Positions 23,274 to 32,282 of a stretch of DNA of 64,000 nucleotides are shown here, in pieces (position 1 is the stretch's first letter; each line of letters begins with the position of its first letter). The notes under the pieces were generated by a model, which was given only the letters and a program-made list of their open reading frames with translations, ran no database searches and was not told where the DNA came from. The position numbers and the translations under genes are program-made. This stretch comes from Maritimibacter sp. 55A14 (GTDB lineage: Bacteria > Pseudomonadota > Alphaproteobacteria > Rhodobacterales > Rhodobacteraceae): positions 186,001-250,000 of the forward strand of contig NZ_QEYE01000003.1 in NCBI RefSeq assembly GCF_003122205.1. Direction: 5' to 3'.

Positions 23274-24212
23274 GTGACCTTGATCCAGAACAGCGGGATG
23301 GCATTGATGGCACCGAAAGCTAGCAAAGACACGATCGTGTTTGGCGGCACCGGATTCCTGGGAAATCGGGTGGTTCGGGATCTGCGAAACCATGGTTTTC
23401 GCGTCGGCATCGCGACGCGGTTTCCGCAGAAAGCCGTTCAATTTGCCGACGGGAACGATCACGGGACTCGCCTGATCCGCATCGACCTTCGGGACCATGA
23501 CAGCTTGCGCCGCGCCGTTGAGGGCGCGAGCGCAGTGATTAATTGTATCGGATTCTACATCGAGACGCGGACCGAGTTGTTCCGCGACGTGCATGTGGAT
23601 GGCGCCCGCGCCATAGCGGCGGCCGCAAAGACACAAGGGCTGCGCGACCTCATCCACCTCTCCGGGATCGGTGCGGATCCCCGCTCCCCGTCAGCCTACA
23701 TCCGCGCCCGCGCCGAGGGCGAGGAAGAAGTACGGCGTGCCTTTCCTGCGGCGACGATCCTACGTCCCAGCGTCATGTTCAGCCGGGACGGTGCTTTTTT
23801 TGGCGACCTGGACGCGATCATCCGGAATCTGCCGGTGGTGCCGCTCTTCGGCGACGGTCGCACGCGGCTCCAGCCTGTTCATGTCGGCGACGTCGCGAAA
23901 GCCATACGCCGCGCGCTCGAGTTGGGCGACGCCCGCGGCCGCGTGTTCGAACTGGGCGGGCCTGACTGCTTCACGTACCGGGATATATTGCAGCGCCTCG
24001 CCGCGCGCGCGAACCGGCGGCGGCTGCTCCTGCCGCTGCCCTTTGCGTTCTGGTGGGCCCTTGCTGCCGGCGCGAGCCTGCTGCCCAGGCCGCCTCTGAC
24101 CCCTGCCCAGGTCGCCCTGATGCAGCATGACAATGTTGTCGGCGATGGTGTCGCAACATTCGCCGACCTCTCGATTGCGCCACGGTCTGCCACCGAACTG
24201 GGGTTGCTCTGA
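23274..24212 (+). CDS. NAD(P)-binding atypical SDR, NDUFA9-like
   Basis: A Rossmann start FGGTGFLGNRVVRDL is followed by the NDUFA9/complex I-type atypical SDR pattern: VINCIGFYIE, LIHLSGIGAD, ILRPSVMFSRDG, and LQPVHVGDVAKAI. The catalytic YxxxK is replaced by SAYIRARAEGE, as usual in this family, so it may bind rather than turn over NAD(P). The GTG at 23274 has AGAGG at good spacing; ATGs at 23298 and 23307 are alternatives. Members of this family are linked to complex I or quinone biology. Here no such genes are near. Confidence 0.78.
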   Translation: MTLIQNSGMALMAPKASKDTIVFGGTGFLGNRVVRDLRNHGFRVGIATRFPQKAVQFADGNDHGTRLIRIDLRDHDSLRRAVEGASAVINCIGFYIETRTELFRDVHVDGARAIAAAAKTQGLRDLIHLSGIGADPRSPSAYIRARAEGEEEVRRAFPAATILRPSVMFSRDGAFFGDLDAIIRNLPVVPLFGDGRTRLQPVHVGDVAKAIRRALELGDARGRVFELGGPDCFTYRDILQRLAARANRRRLLLPLPFAFWWALAAGASLLPRPPLTPAQVALMQHDNVVGDGVATFADLSIAPRSATELGLL

Positions 24213-24411
24213 TCGTGGACCGGCCCAGAGCCGCCATCAGGGGCCACAGGAATGTTGCGGTACAGCTTCTCCCAGGCAGCCGTTCGCGGCACATCGCAGC
24301 ATTCAGGCAGCGGGCGATGGCCACCGGCGGCTCGCGCCCACGCAACCGGCATCTCGCCCATTTGCATGTGACACTCCGCCGACTAGAGTATGTCTCGGGA
24401 GGATGGGGATC

Positions 24412-25434
24412 ATGATCAAGACGACGATTGCCGGCAGTCTGCCAAAGCCGCGCTGGCTGGCGGAGCCGGAGAGACTCTGGGCGCCGTGGCAGCTCGAGGG
24501 CGAGGCCCTGATCGAAGGCCAGAGGGACGCGGCGCTTCGCTGGTTGAAAATCCAGGACGAGGCCGGGATCGACATTCAGTCCGACGGCGAGCAGTTCCGC
24601 AAGCACTTCGTCCACGGCTTCCTGGAGGAGATCGAAGGGATCGACTGGTCGCGGATGACGACCATGGGGATCCGCGACAACCGCTATGACGCGCAGGTGC
24701 CGACTGTGACGTCGGCTGTGCGGCGGAAAAAGTCGGTGCACGGCGACGGCGTGAAGTTCCTTCGCCCGCACGCGACCAGGGAGCTGAAGTTCACCTTGCC
24801 CGGACCGATGACGATCTGCGACACCATCGCCGACGCGCATTACGGCTCGCGTCCCGAGATGGCGATGGCCTTCGCGGGACTTCTGAACGAGGAAGCCCGC
24901 GAGTTGGAGGCGCTTGGGGTCGACGTGATCCAGTTCGACGAGCCGGCCTTCAACGCCTTCATGGACCAGGTTCCAGTCTGGGGAGTCGACTGCCTTCACA
25001 GGGCTATCGAGGGGCTGCGCTGCAAGACCGCGGTGCACATCTGCTATGGCTACGGTATCCAGCAAAACATCGACTGGAAGGATTCGCTGGGCGATGAGTG
25101 GCGGCAATACGAGCAGTTCTTCCCGGCGCTGAACGAGAGCCGCATCGATCAGGTCTCGCTGGAATGCGCGGATTCGCATGTGCCGCTTTCGGTCATGTCG
25201 ACCCTGAAGGACAAGGAGGTCCTGGTCGGCGCGATCAACGTCGCGACGAACGAAATCGAGACACCGGAGAAGGTCGCTGCGACGCTCCGGGCGGCGATGG
25301 AGTTCGTCGATCCCGAGCGGTTGATTGCCTGCACCAATTGTGGGCTGGCGCCGCTGCCGGTCCGGGTCGCGGAAGGCAAGCTGATGGCGCTGGGTGCAGG
25401 GGCAGAGATCATCCGAAAGGAACTGGCCGGTTAG
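24412..25434 (+). CDS. Core-MetE-like B12-independent methionine synthase homologue
   Basis: The 340-residue product corresponds to the C-terminal catalytic half of MetE only. It begins KTTIAGSLPKPRWL and keeps the zinc ligands in HICYGYG (His, Cys), the Glu in LECADS and the Cys in CTNCGLAPL, together with VIQFDEPAF. The N-terminal folate-binding half is absent, as in short core-MetE proteins that take methyl groups from other donors or partner proteins. GGAGG sits nine bases before ATG 24412. No MesX-like partner is next to it. Methyl donor and product are unproven; homocysteine binding is likely from the zinc site. Confidence 0.82.
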   Translation: MIKTTIAGSLPKPRWLAEPERLWAPWQLEGEALIEGQRDAALRWLKIQDEAGIDIQSDGEQFRKHFVHGFLEEIEGIDWSRMTTMGIRDNRYDAQVPTVTSAVRRKKSVHGDGVKFLRPHATRELKFTLPGPMTICDTIADAHYGSRPEMAMAFAGLLNEEARELEALGVDVIQFDEPAFNAFMDQVPVWGVDCLHRAIEGLRCKTAVHICYGYGIQQNIDWKDSLGDEWRQYEQFFPALNESRIDQVSLECADSHVPLSVMSTLKDKEVLVGAINVATNEIETPEKVAATLRAAMEFVDPERLIACTNCGLAPLPVRVAEGKLMALGAGAEIIRKELAG

Positions 25435-25831
25435 GAGGACGACCGATACTCACCGGATGCGCCGCCTCGTGTGAAGCACTGGGGAGCGCGGGCTCGCACT
25501 TCCAACGGAGCGGCGCTTCTGGCGACGGCGCTTGGGCAGTGCAGCGGTCGAAGCCATTCGCAAACGGCCCGTAGCTGCCGTCCGGCGTCTCTTCGACAAT
25601 CCGCAGTTTTTCGGCGGAACTCCAGCGGCGACGACGGCCACCATCCGTGATGATTTCAACTTCAGACATGAGCACGTGCTTAGGGATATGCCTAAGCCTC
25701 CTGGTTCAGGCCCAGGTGTCCGGTCGAAAATGGGGCCAGTTCAATGCCTTGACCTGCCCATGAACGGGGTGTTGACCAGCCCCACCTGAGTGGTCCGAGA
25801 AAAGGCATCAAATTTCTCGAGCTGTCCTTCT
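25435..25831. other. IS-derived scar region
   Basis: This stretch has no intact gene. It contains the start of an IS66-type orfA on the minus strand (25574-25669) with unrelated sequence on both sides. It lies between the core-MetE gene and two more truncated genes. Confidence 0.5.
25574..25669 (-). pseudogene. IS66-family orfA (TnpA), N-terminal fragment
   Basis: The minus frame from the ATG at 25669 reads MSEVEIITDGGRRRRWSSAE then KLRIVEETPDG, which is the start of the IS66 orfA DNA-binding protein. After about 32 residues the similarity stops, and the remaining codons (to 25409) are unlike the family. This is a short relic, without orfB or the large transposase. Confidence 0.65.
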
Positions 25832-26281
25832 TCATGGACAAGCCGAGGTGTCTCGATACGTGATGTTTCCGTCACAAATCGTCATTGCAATCGATGCAGC
25901 GTCCGCCGACTTGACCAGCCCTTCCAGATCCCCGTCAATCAGGACCAGATCCGCGTCAAAACCCGACTTCAGCGCGCCACGTCGGTCCTCGCTGAAATCC
26001 GCATAAGCCCCGCCGGTCGTATAGGCGGCAAGGCAGGCATCTAGGCTGATGCGTTGGTCCGGCATGTCGTCGGCCCAAGGCGTTCGGGTCAGCGCACAAT
26101 GCAGGGCATAAAGCGGCGACAGCGGCGATACAGGCCAATCGGTCCCGAACGCGAGCGGTACGTCCCGTTCGAGGATCATGCGCCAGGGGAACGCGGTCGC
26201 CCAACGCTCACGGCCCATGATGGATGTGGTGGGCTCCAGCGGCAGCCCCGCCGATCCCGGCGGATGCACCGACTGCATGTC
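25832..26281 (-). pseudogene. Amidohydrolase (YtcJ-like), C-terminal fragment
   Basis: This piece encodes about 149 residues of the end of a YtcJ/amidohydrolase-3 enzyme: MQSVHPPGSAGLPLEPT, PLAFGTDWPVSP with the metal-binding Asp, YTTGGAYADFSEDRRG and FDADLVLIDGDLEG. The first three quarters, with the HxH metal site, are missing. Similarity starts at 26281, exactly where that of the neighbouring TonB-receptor relic ends, so the two were fused by a deletion. The product would be inactive. Confidence 0.78.
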
Positions 26282-26567
26282 CCCACACTTCGTAGCGTTC
26301 ATCGAACAGATTGTTGGCGAATGCGTAAACGCTCACGTCGTCGTGCTGCCAGCCTAGCCTGACATTGACGAGACCATAGCCATTCAAATCGAAGGTGTTC
26401 GCCACATCGGCCGCACGGGAACCCACATATTGATAGGTTAACCTGCCGGTCAGGTCACCGAAAAGGCCAATGGCATCGGCAGGCGTCTGGAATTGAAGAC
26501 CGACATTCGCCGTCAGTGCAGGAACGTTCGGCACGTCGTTGCCCGAGCGCGCGCCCGACAGGTCTCC
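26280..26567 (-). pseudogene. TonB-dependent receptor, fragment near the C-terminus
   Basis: The minus frame shows the late barrel strands of a TonB-dependent outer-membrane receptor: GNDVPNVPALTANVG, LTGRLTYQYVGSR and YAFANNLFDERYEVWG. The last strands that should follow and the whole front of the gene are missing. It ends within 2 bp of the start of the amidohydrolase relic and is in a different frame from it. Receptor and hydrolase may once have belonged to one uptake locus, but this cannot be proved. Confidence 0.72.
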
Positions 26568-27045
26568 CCGCAGAAGGGGTCGACCGAGACGACCGGCTCG
26601 GCCGCTGGGGAAGGCCTTCCCCTCCCGGAGATTCTGGAAGAACAATGACAGATCTCAGAGTTGGCGGCAGAGTCCCTAGCTGGAACTGCTTTTCAATCGG
26701 TGATGAGCGTCTGCAGGTCGTGACGTGTGCCCCTTCTTGATGTAGTCCACGCATTCTTGGCGAGTGCAGGACCAACCTCCGGCCACCTAACGGGTTAGTT
26801 CGCACACGTCACCATCCATTTGCTCACGAAGGTAGAGTAGGGGGATGCGGCCCTGCGGCTCCGATTTCGGATAATGACCTGGTCGGCTTGCTTTTTTCAG
26901 CTCACACTGAAGTCGGGCGGAACCATGTTAACGAGAAGCCCACAGGTCGAGCCAATGGATTGCTCCGCCTGTTGGGAAGATAGTTGGGAGACGCCTAAAG
27001 GAAAGAGAAATTTTTCCTTAAAAGCAATTAGTTATATCTTTATAA
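26568..27045. other. Gene-free sequence before tRNA-Ala
   Basis: About 480 bp with several weak open frames and no recognisable protein. The last 60 bases before the tRNA are strikingly AT-rich (AAATTTTTCCTTAAAAGC region), unlike the core genome, and may hold the tRNA transcript end or the island boundary. There is no clear terminator. Confidence 0.45.
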
Positions 27046-27121
<76 letters not shown>

Positions 27122-27169
27122 GACGCGGCGCTATGTGACGATTTTCTGCGCCCCTGTCAAGCGAGCATA

Positions 27170-27682
27170 TCAGCGATCGTCCTCACGCCGCGCGGCGTAG
27201 CGTTCCAGCCGATCCTCCAGGCGGTCGGCGAAGGCGTGGCGGGCCTGCGGCGACATGGCGGAGATACGCGCGACCAGCAACGACTGCCCCTCGACGATGC
27301 GCGCGCCGACGCTTCGATGCTGGGCGCGCAGCACCACCATCACCCGCTCCGCCGAAAAGGGATCGGCCCGGAGTGCAGCGACCATGTCGCGGAAATGGCC
27401 GCGCAGTTCCTCGCGCGCGTCCTGGCGCCTTATCCCGTGCTCGCGGGCGGCGTCGATCAGCGCCTGCCGGTCGGCGTCGGGCATCGCCCGGCCATAGACA
27501 TGCAGCCCCATTGGCATCAGCCCTCGGTCGGAATGATGCCGCCAGCGGTCCTTGCCGTGATGGGGGCTGAAGACGGTGCCCGCGACCAGCCCCAGCACGG
27601 CGACGTTTAGCGCCAGCGAGGCCACCAGCGCGATCTTGACCCAGCGACCGGCGCCGGCGGGTTTCGGCTCTTCCGCGCTCAT
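27170..27682 (-). CDS. Periplasmic heavy-metal sensor-like protein (Metal_resist family)
   Basis: This 170-residue protein has one membrane anchor (residues 16-37), a His-rich stretch ([16 protein letters not shown]) and a helical hairpin domain of the CnrX/Spy type with [20 protein letters not shown] and [14 protein letters not shown]. Members sit in the periplasm, bind Ni/Co/Cu or misfolded proteins and often control an ECF sigma factor. Its start overlaps the stop of the anti-sigma-like gene by 4 bp. Together they look like a metal- or stress-sensing sigma switch. Confidence 0.8.
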   Translation of the reverse strand: MSAEEPKPAGAGRWVKIALVASLALNVAVLGLVAGTVFSPHHGKDRWRHHSDRGLMPMGLHVYGRAMPDADRQALIDAAREHGIRRQDAREELRGHFRDMVAALRADPFSAERVMVVLRAQHRSVGARIVEGQSLLVARISAMSPQARHAFADRLEDRLERYAARREDDR

Positions 27683-28071
27683 CCCTCATCCTCCAGAAGG
27701 GCGAGGTCATAGCCCGCGTAGAGCGCGTCCTCCAACCCGTCTTCGGCGCTGGCCGTCTGGCCACTGTCGAGCAGAACGTCCCCGATACCGGCGAGTGGCT
27801 TGGCCCCGCCATAGCCCAGCGCGATGCCCAGCGTCGCGGCCGATGCCAGCGCCGCCCCGGCGGGCCAACCGCCCAACCCCTGCCAGAGTCCGCGCCACCA
27901 GGGCACAGGCGTACCCACGGCCCGGCGCGGCGCCGCGGCCTGCACCGCATCGCGCAGGATCGCGGCCTCCAAGGCTGCGGAAAGCGGTGGGGCCGCATCG
28001 CGCGCCGCGGCGAAGGCGCGCTCCAGCGCCTCTTGCTCTCGGGGCGAAATCGCGTCTCTCTCTTGCGTCAT
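27679..28071 (-). CDS. Putative anti-sigma membrane protein of the ECF operon
   Basis: This 130-residue protein has an acidic, helical cytoplasmic N-terminus (SPREQEALERAFAAARD), one hydrophobic helix at about residues 72-88 (AGAALASAATLGIALG) and an acidic tail. It overlaps both the sigma gene and the metal-sensor gene with ATGA joins. Position and topology fit an anti-sigma factor, but no zinc-binding HxxxCxxC motif is present, so the call is inferred from context. Confidence 0.6.
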   Translation of the reverse strand: MTQERDAISPREQEALERAFAAARDAAPPLSAALEAAILRDAVQAAAPRRAVGTPVPWWRGLWQGLGGWPAGAALASAATLGIALGYGGAKPLAGIGDVLLDSGQTASAEDGLEDALYAGYDLALLEDEG

Positions 28072-28649
28072 CTGTCCAATCCCAATTCTTCCCGGTCCGG
28101 CGCCAGCTTTGCTGCCAGGGCCTTCCGGCCGCGCGCGAGGAGGCTCTCAACCGCCTCCACGCTGGTTTCCATCACGGCGGCGATCTCGGGGTTTCCGAGC
28201 CCTTCGAGATGCCGCAGCACCACCGCCACGCGCTGACGCTCCGGCAGCCCGTCCAGCGCCGCCTGCAACGCCGCCGCCCTGTCGGCCGCCATCAGCCGCT
28301 GATCGGCGGAAGGCGCGCCGTCCACCGGCTCGGGCACGGCGTCGAGCGCCACCCCGCGGCGCCGGCGAAGCCGGTCGGTGCAGAGGTTCGACGCCACGCG
28401 ATAGAGCCAGGTCGAAGCCTGCGCGCGGCCCGGCTGCCAGTCGGACGCGGCGCGCCACAGCCGCAGCATGGCCTCCTGCGTCACGTCCTCTGCCTCGTCC
28501 CGGTCGCCCAGCATCCGCCAGGCGAGGTTGAGAACCCGCGGCGCATGGCGCCGGGTCAGAACGCGCGCCGCCTCGCCGTCGCCCTGCGCCTGGCGCCGCA
28601 TCAGCACGTCGTCGGAAAGCTCCGTCAGGGCGTCGAAGGGCATCACCAT
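28068..28649 (-). CDS. ECF-type RNA polymerase sigma factor
   Basis: This 193-residue sigma-70 ECF factor has region 2 with LNLAWRMLGDRDEAEDVTQE and STWLYRVASNLCTDRLRR, then region 4 with LPERQRVAVVLRHLEG and IAAVMETSVEAVESLL. It is the first gene of a three-gene operon with the anti-sigma-like and metal-sensor proteins. The start may be ATG 28649 or 28643; neither has a strong ribosome site. Confidence 0.92.
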   Translation of the reverse strand: MVMPFDALTELSDDVLMRRQAQGDGEAARVLTRRHAPRVLNLAWRMLGDRDEAEDVTQEAMLRLWRAASDWQPGRAQASTWLYRVASNLCTDRLRRRRGVALDAVPEPVDGAPSADQRLMAADRAAALQAALDGLPERQRVAVVLRHLEGLGNPEIAAVMETSVEAVESLLARGRKALAAKLAPDREELGLDR

Positions 28650-28671
28650 GTCCCAGGGAGGTACAGCCTCC

Positions 28672-28696
28672 GGCCTGCGTGATCAATCCGCAGGCC
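28672..28696. repeat. Hairpin between the EF-hand gene and the ECF operon
   Basis: GGCCTGCG and CGCAGGCC form an 8-bp perfect stem with a 9-base loop in the 83-bp gap. It has no T-tract. It may stop or attenuate transcription from the EF-hand gene into the sigma operon. Confidence 0.4.
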
Positions 28697-28732
28697 CCGG
28701 AGCGGACCTGACCGCGCCGGAGGCCGTGCGGA

Positions 28733-29362
28733 TCAGTCCGCGCCGTAGCCGTAGCCGTGACCCATACCGCGCTCATGCCCGTACCCGCCGTGGTGCCGGT
28801 CATTGTCCCCGTGATGCCCGCCCCAGCCGAAGTGGTGGCCGCCGCGATCCCCGTGGTGCCCGTCAAATCCGCCCGCACGTCCCTTGCGCATTCCGGCGCG
28901 GCGCTCGTCCGCGTCGATGGCGCCGTCGCCGTCACGGTCCATCCGCCGGAACATCATGTCCATGCGGTCGACCCGGCCCATCTCGTGACTGGCCACCATT
29001 CCGTCGCCGTCGGCGTCGAACATCTCCACCATCCGGGCGGCGCGCGCAGCCATCCGTGCCTCGGCCTGCGCCATCATCGCCGCAGTGATTTCAGCTTCGG
29101 TGAGCTTGCCATCTCCATCGGCATCCATGCTGCCGAAGCGCTCGGCGCGGTGCGCCTGCATCTCCTCGCGGGTCAGCTTGCCGTCGCCATCTGCATCTGC
29201 CTCGCCGAAGTTCCGCATCATGCCGCTGCCCATCCCGCTGCCCATATGCGCGCCCATCCGGTCCTGCCGTCCGTCAGAACCTTCCGCCACCGCGGCGCTG
29301 ACTGCCAGCACCCCGCCGAGTCCCATCGCGACCAGGATGTTCGCAACTGTCTTGGTTCTCAT
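28733..29362 (-). CDS. Exported EF-hand calcium-binding protein with His/Gly-rich tail
   Basis: This 209-residue protein starts at ATG 29362 (AAGGAGAAGG upstream), has a signal peptide ending near VAEG, and carries four EF-hand loops at residues 56-67, 80-91, 116-127 and 142-153 (DADGDGKLTREE, DADGDGKLTEAE, DADGDGMVASHE, DRDGDGAIDADE). The last 45 residues are rich in His and Gly and could bind transition metals. It is probably a periplasmic Ca2+ or metal buffer. It precedes the ECF sigma/metal-sensor operon by 83 bp and may belong to the same response. Confidence 0.88.
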   Translation of the reverse strand: MRTKTVANILVAMGLGGVLAVSAAVAEGSDGRQDRMGAHMGSGMGSGMMRNFGEADADGDGKLTREEMQAHRAERFGSMDADGDGKLTEAEITAAMMAQAEARMAARAARMVEMFDADGDGMVASHEMGRVDRMDMMFRRMDRDGDGAIDADERRAGMRKGRAGGFDGHHGDRGGHHFGWGGHHGDNDRHHGGYGHERGMGHGYGYGAD

Positions 29363-29524
29363 GTCCTTCTCCTTCGTCTTGCGATTTCGCGCATCCGGAC
29401 GCGCCGGTCCGTGGCCGTCCTTGCACACTCATACGGAAGGCGGCGCCGGTTCCGTCGCCCGCGGCGCGGTTTTTTTGCGACATCCCGCCGCAAGTGGTCG
29501 GGACCGGGTGTAATCGGCGCTGCA

Positions 29525-29962
29525 ATGGCCTATTTTGTCGCCATGAAAGACACCACCTCCCCCGATCCGGCACTCAGCCCGGAACGCCAGGTTCGCCCGG
29601 CCATGCTGCGCGGCTGGCGGCGTAAATGCCCAAGCTGCGGCGCGGGTCCGCTGATGCGCAGTTATCTGAAGGTGCGCGGCTCCTGCGCCGTGTGCGGACA
29701 GGAACTGCACCACCACCGCGCCGATGACGGGCCGGCCTATCTGACGATCCTGATCGTCGGCCATCTGATGGCGCCGCTGCTGCTCTGGGCGTCTGTCAGC
29801 CTGCAACCCGACCCGCTGATCCTCGCGGTCAGCTTCTCGGTCGGCTGCGTGGCGCTGTCGCTCTTCCTGCTGCCGCGTCTCAAGGGTGCGATCGTGGGGC
29901 TGCAATGGGCCAAGCGGATGCACGGCTTCGCCGACGCCTCCCTGAGCGCGCCTGCCGAATGA
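29525..29962 (+). CDS. DUF983 family membrane protein
   Basis: The roughly 145-residue protein has two CxxC zinc-ribbon pairs (CPSCGAGPL and CAVCGQEL) followed by HHRADDGPAYLTILIVGH and two membrane helices. This is the DUF983 pattern. Function unknown; many members lie near cytochrome oxidase or NUDIX genes. Starts at 29525 or 29543 are possible. Its stop overlaps the NUDIX start (ATGA), so the two are co-translated. Confidence 0.85.
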   Translation: MAYFVAMKDTTSPDPALSPERQVRPAMLRGWRRKCPSCGAGPLMRSYLKVRGSCAVCGQELHHHRADDGPAYLTILIVGHLMAPLLLWASVSLQPDPLILAVSFSVGCVALSLFLLPRLKGAIVGLQWAKRMHGFADASLSAPAE

Positions 29963-30666
29963 CCGCCGCCCGCGCGAACGCGCCGGACCAGCCCGTGCGC
30001 GATGCTGCCACGGTCATTCTGGTGCGCGATATTGAAAGCGACCCGCACATCCTGATGGGCCAGCGCGGCAGCAAGGCCGCGTTCATGCCGTCGAAATTCG
30101 TCTTCCCCGGCGGCGCGCTCGACACCGCGGCGGATTTTCAGGCGCGGCTCTGCGCCCCGGCCGATCCGGCGACGCTGCACCGGCTGGCGACGGCCAGTGA
30201 CCCGGCTTTGGCCGAGCCGCTTCTTTTGGCCGCGATCCGCGAGTTGTGGGAGGAGACCGGCCTGCTGATGGGCCGGCACGACCCCGAGGCCGCCCGCGCA
30301 GCCCGCGACAGCCATCATCCCGACTGGCACGGTTTCCTGGACGCCGGCGCGCTGCCCTCCGGCGCGGGGCTGACCTACATGTTCCGCGCCATCACCCCTC
30401 CGGGCCGCACAAGGCGTTTCGATGCGCGATTCTTCATGGCCGATGCGCGCCATGTCCTGGGCGATCTCGACGATTTCTCGCACGCCTCGGACGAGCTGTC
30501 GATGCTGCACTGGGCCGATCTCGACGCGGTGCGCAAGCTTGACCTGCCCTTCATCACCGAAGTCGTTCTGGCCGAGCTTCAGACGCTTCTGGAAAGCGGC
30601 GGCGCCCCGGCCAGCATCCCCTTCTTCCATCACGAGGACGGCCGGTCCTATTTCGACCGGCTCTGA
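29959..30666 (+). CDS. NUDIX hydrolase
   Basis: This 235-residue NUDIX protein shows FPGGALD and, after a 30-residue insertion, the catalytic helix AAIRELWEETGLL. The family hydrolyses X-linked nucleoside diphosphates; the insertion resembles the longer coenzyme-A/ADP-sugar type members, but the substrate is not determined. It is translationally coupled to the DUF983 gene, a pair I have seen in other Rhodobacteraceae. Confidence 0.85.
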   Translation: MTAARANAPDQPVRDAATVILVRDIESDPHILMGQRGSKAAFMPSKFVFPGGALDTAADFQARLCAPADPATLHRLATASDPALAEPLLLAAIRELWEETGLLMGRHDPEAARAARDSHHPDWHGFLDAGALPSGAGLTYMFRAITPPGRTRRFDARFFMADARHVLGDLDDFSHASDELSMLHWADLDAVRKLDLPFITEVVLAELQTLLESGGAPASIPFFHHEDGRSYFDRL

Positions 30667-30679
30667 GCCCTGCGGCGAT

Positions 30680-30712
30680 CTGGCTCTATCGGCAGGCACC
30701 CTCTGGCCCTAT
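30680..30712 (+). promoter_or_regulatory. Putative TauR operator upstream of tpa
   Basis: Two direct repeats, CTGGCTCTAT (30680-30689) and CTGGCCCTAT (30703-30712), have starts 23 bp apart, in the direction of tpa. The same spacing and near-identical repeats occur before xsc and before tauR itself. From memory, TauR of Rhodobacter capsulatus needs direct repeats of CTGGACYTAA type for activation. Confidence 0.75.
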
Positions 30713-30812
30713 CGCGGCATGCGCGATTGAGGCACTCTCGCTTCTGACACCTGAAATCTGACCTCAGGCGGTGCCGAAGGGCACGCGCCGGGCGTTATCC
30801 GGGATATCCGCC

Positions 30813-32192
30813 ATGACCATACCATACAGCAAGAACGACCTCGCCGATGTCATCGCCTCGGACCGGGCACATGTCTGGCATCACCTGATCCAGCACAAGC
30901 CCTTCGAGACGGTCGATCCCCGCATCATTGTCGAGGGCAAGGGGATGCGCGTCTGGGACGCCACCGGCAAGGAACATATCGACGCCGTCTCGGGCGGCGT
31001 GTGGACCGTGAATGTGGGCTACGGACGCACCCGCATTGCGGACGCGGTGCGCGACCAACTCGTGCAACTCAACTATTTCGCGGGCTCCGCGGGCTCCATC
31101 CCCGGCGCGCGTTTTGCCGAGCGGCTGATCGAGAAGATGCCGGGGCTGAGCCGCGTCTACTTCTCCAATTCCGGCTCGGAGGCGAACGAGAAGGTCTACA
31201 AGATGGTGCGCCAGATCGCGCACAAGAAATACGGCGGCCGGAAATACAAGATCCTGTTCCGCGAACGCGACTACCACGGCACCACGATCACGACGCTCTC
31301 CACCTCGGGCCAGTATCAGCGTTCCGACCAGTACGGCCCGTTCACGCCGGGCTTCGTCGAGGTGCCGCATTGCATGGAATATCGCGCCCAGTGGGATGTC
31401 GAGAATTACGGCGAACGCGCCGCCGATGCCATCGAGGAGGTGATCCTGCGCGAAGGCCCCGACACCGTGGGCGCGCTGGTGCTGGAGCCGGTGACGGCAG
31501 GCGGCGGGGTCATCCCGCCTCCCGAGGGCTACTGGCCCCGCGTACAGGAGATCTGCCGCAAATATGACATCCTGCTGCATATCGACGAGGTGGTCTGCGG
31601 CGTCGGGCGCACCGGAACCTGGTTCGGCTACCAGAATTATGGAATCGAGCCGGATTTCGTGACCATGGCCAAGGGAGTCGCCAGCGGCTACGCGGCGATC
31701 GCCTGCACCGTGACCAACGAGCGCGTCTTCGAGATGTTCAAGGCCGACCCGGACGATCCGCTAGACTATTTCCGCGACATCTCCACCTTCGGGGGCTGCA
31801 CCGCCGGCCCCGCCGCGGCGCTGGAAAACATGGCCATCATCGAGGAGGAGGGCCTGCTGGAGAACACCGTTGCAATGGGCGCGCGCGTACTCGACAACCT
31901 GCGCGCGCTCCAGGAGACGCACGCGGTCATCGGCGATGTGCGCGGCAAGGGGCTCTTCTGCGGCGCGGAACTCGTGGCCGACCGCAAGACCAAGGAGCCT
32001 GTGACGGAAAAGCAGGTTCAGGCCGTGCTGGCGGACTGCATGGCGCAGGGCGTCATCATCGGCGCGACGAACCGTTCGGTGCCGGGCTTCAACAACACGC
32101 TATGCCTCAGCCCCGCGCTGATCGCCACGCCCGACGATATAGACCAGATCACCGATGCCATCGGCAACGCACTGACCAAGGTCTTCGGCTGA
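30813..32192 (+). CDS. tpa: Taurine-pyruvate aminotransferase (class III)
   Basis: This 459-residue PLP enzyme is a class III aminotransferase with the cofactor lysine in TMAKGVASGYAA (K287) and family motifs VYFSNSGSEANE, FRERDYHGTT and LLHIDEVVCGVGRTG. Overall it is closest to Tpa, which moves the amino group of taurine to pyruvate, giving sulfoacetaldehyde and alanine. The assignment is backed by the TauR-type operator upstream and by xsc, pta and tauR in the same region. The start is ATG 30813 (MTIPYSKND) without a strong ribosome site; the open frame goes back to 30771. Confidence 0.87.
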   Translation: MTIPYSKNDLADVIASDRAHVWHHLIQHKPFETVDPRIIVEGKGMRVWDATGKEHIDAVSGGVWTVNVGYGRTRIADAVRDQLVQLNYFAGSAGSIPGARFAERLIEKMPGLSRVYFSNSGSEANEKVYKMVRQIAHKKYGGRKYKILFRERDYHGTTITTLSTSGQYQRSDQYGPFTPGFVEVPHCMEYRAQWDVENYGERAADAIEEVILREGPDTVGALVLEPVTAGGGVIPPPEGYWPRVQEICRKYDILLHIDEVVCGVGRTGTWFGYQNYGIEPDFVTMAKGVASGYAAIACTVTNERVFEMFKADPDDPLDYFRDISTFGGCTAGPAAALENMAIIEEEGLLENTVAMGARVLDNLRALQETHAVIGDVRGKGLFCGAELVADRKTKEPVTEKQVQAVLADCMAQGVIIGATNRSVPGFNNTLCLSPALIATPDDIDQITDAIGNALTKVFG

Positions 32193-32282
32193 GCGCGCCA
32201 GGCGCCGGGTCCGGCCCGATTTGCGGGGCTGTGCCCGGTGCCGCTTTGCGCCTAGTCTGCCCCCGCAACATCGGGGGATCGC

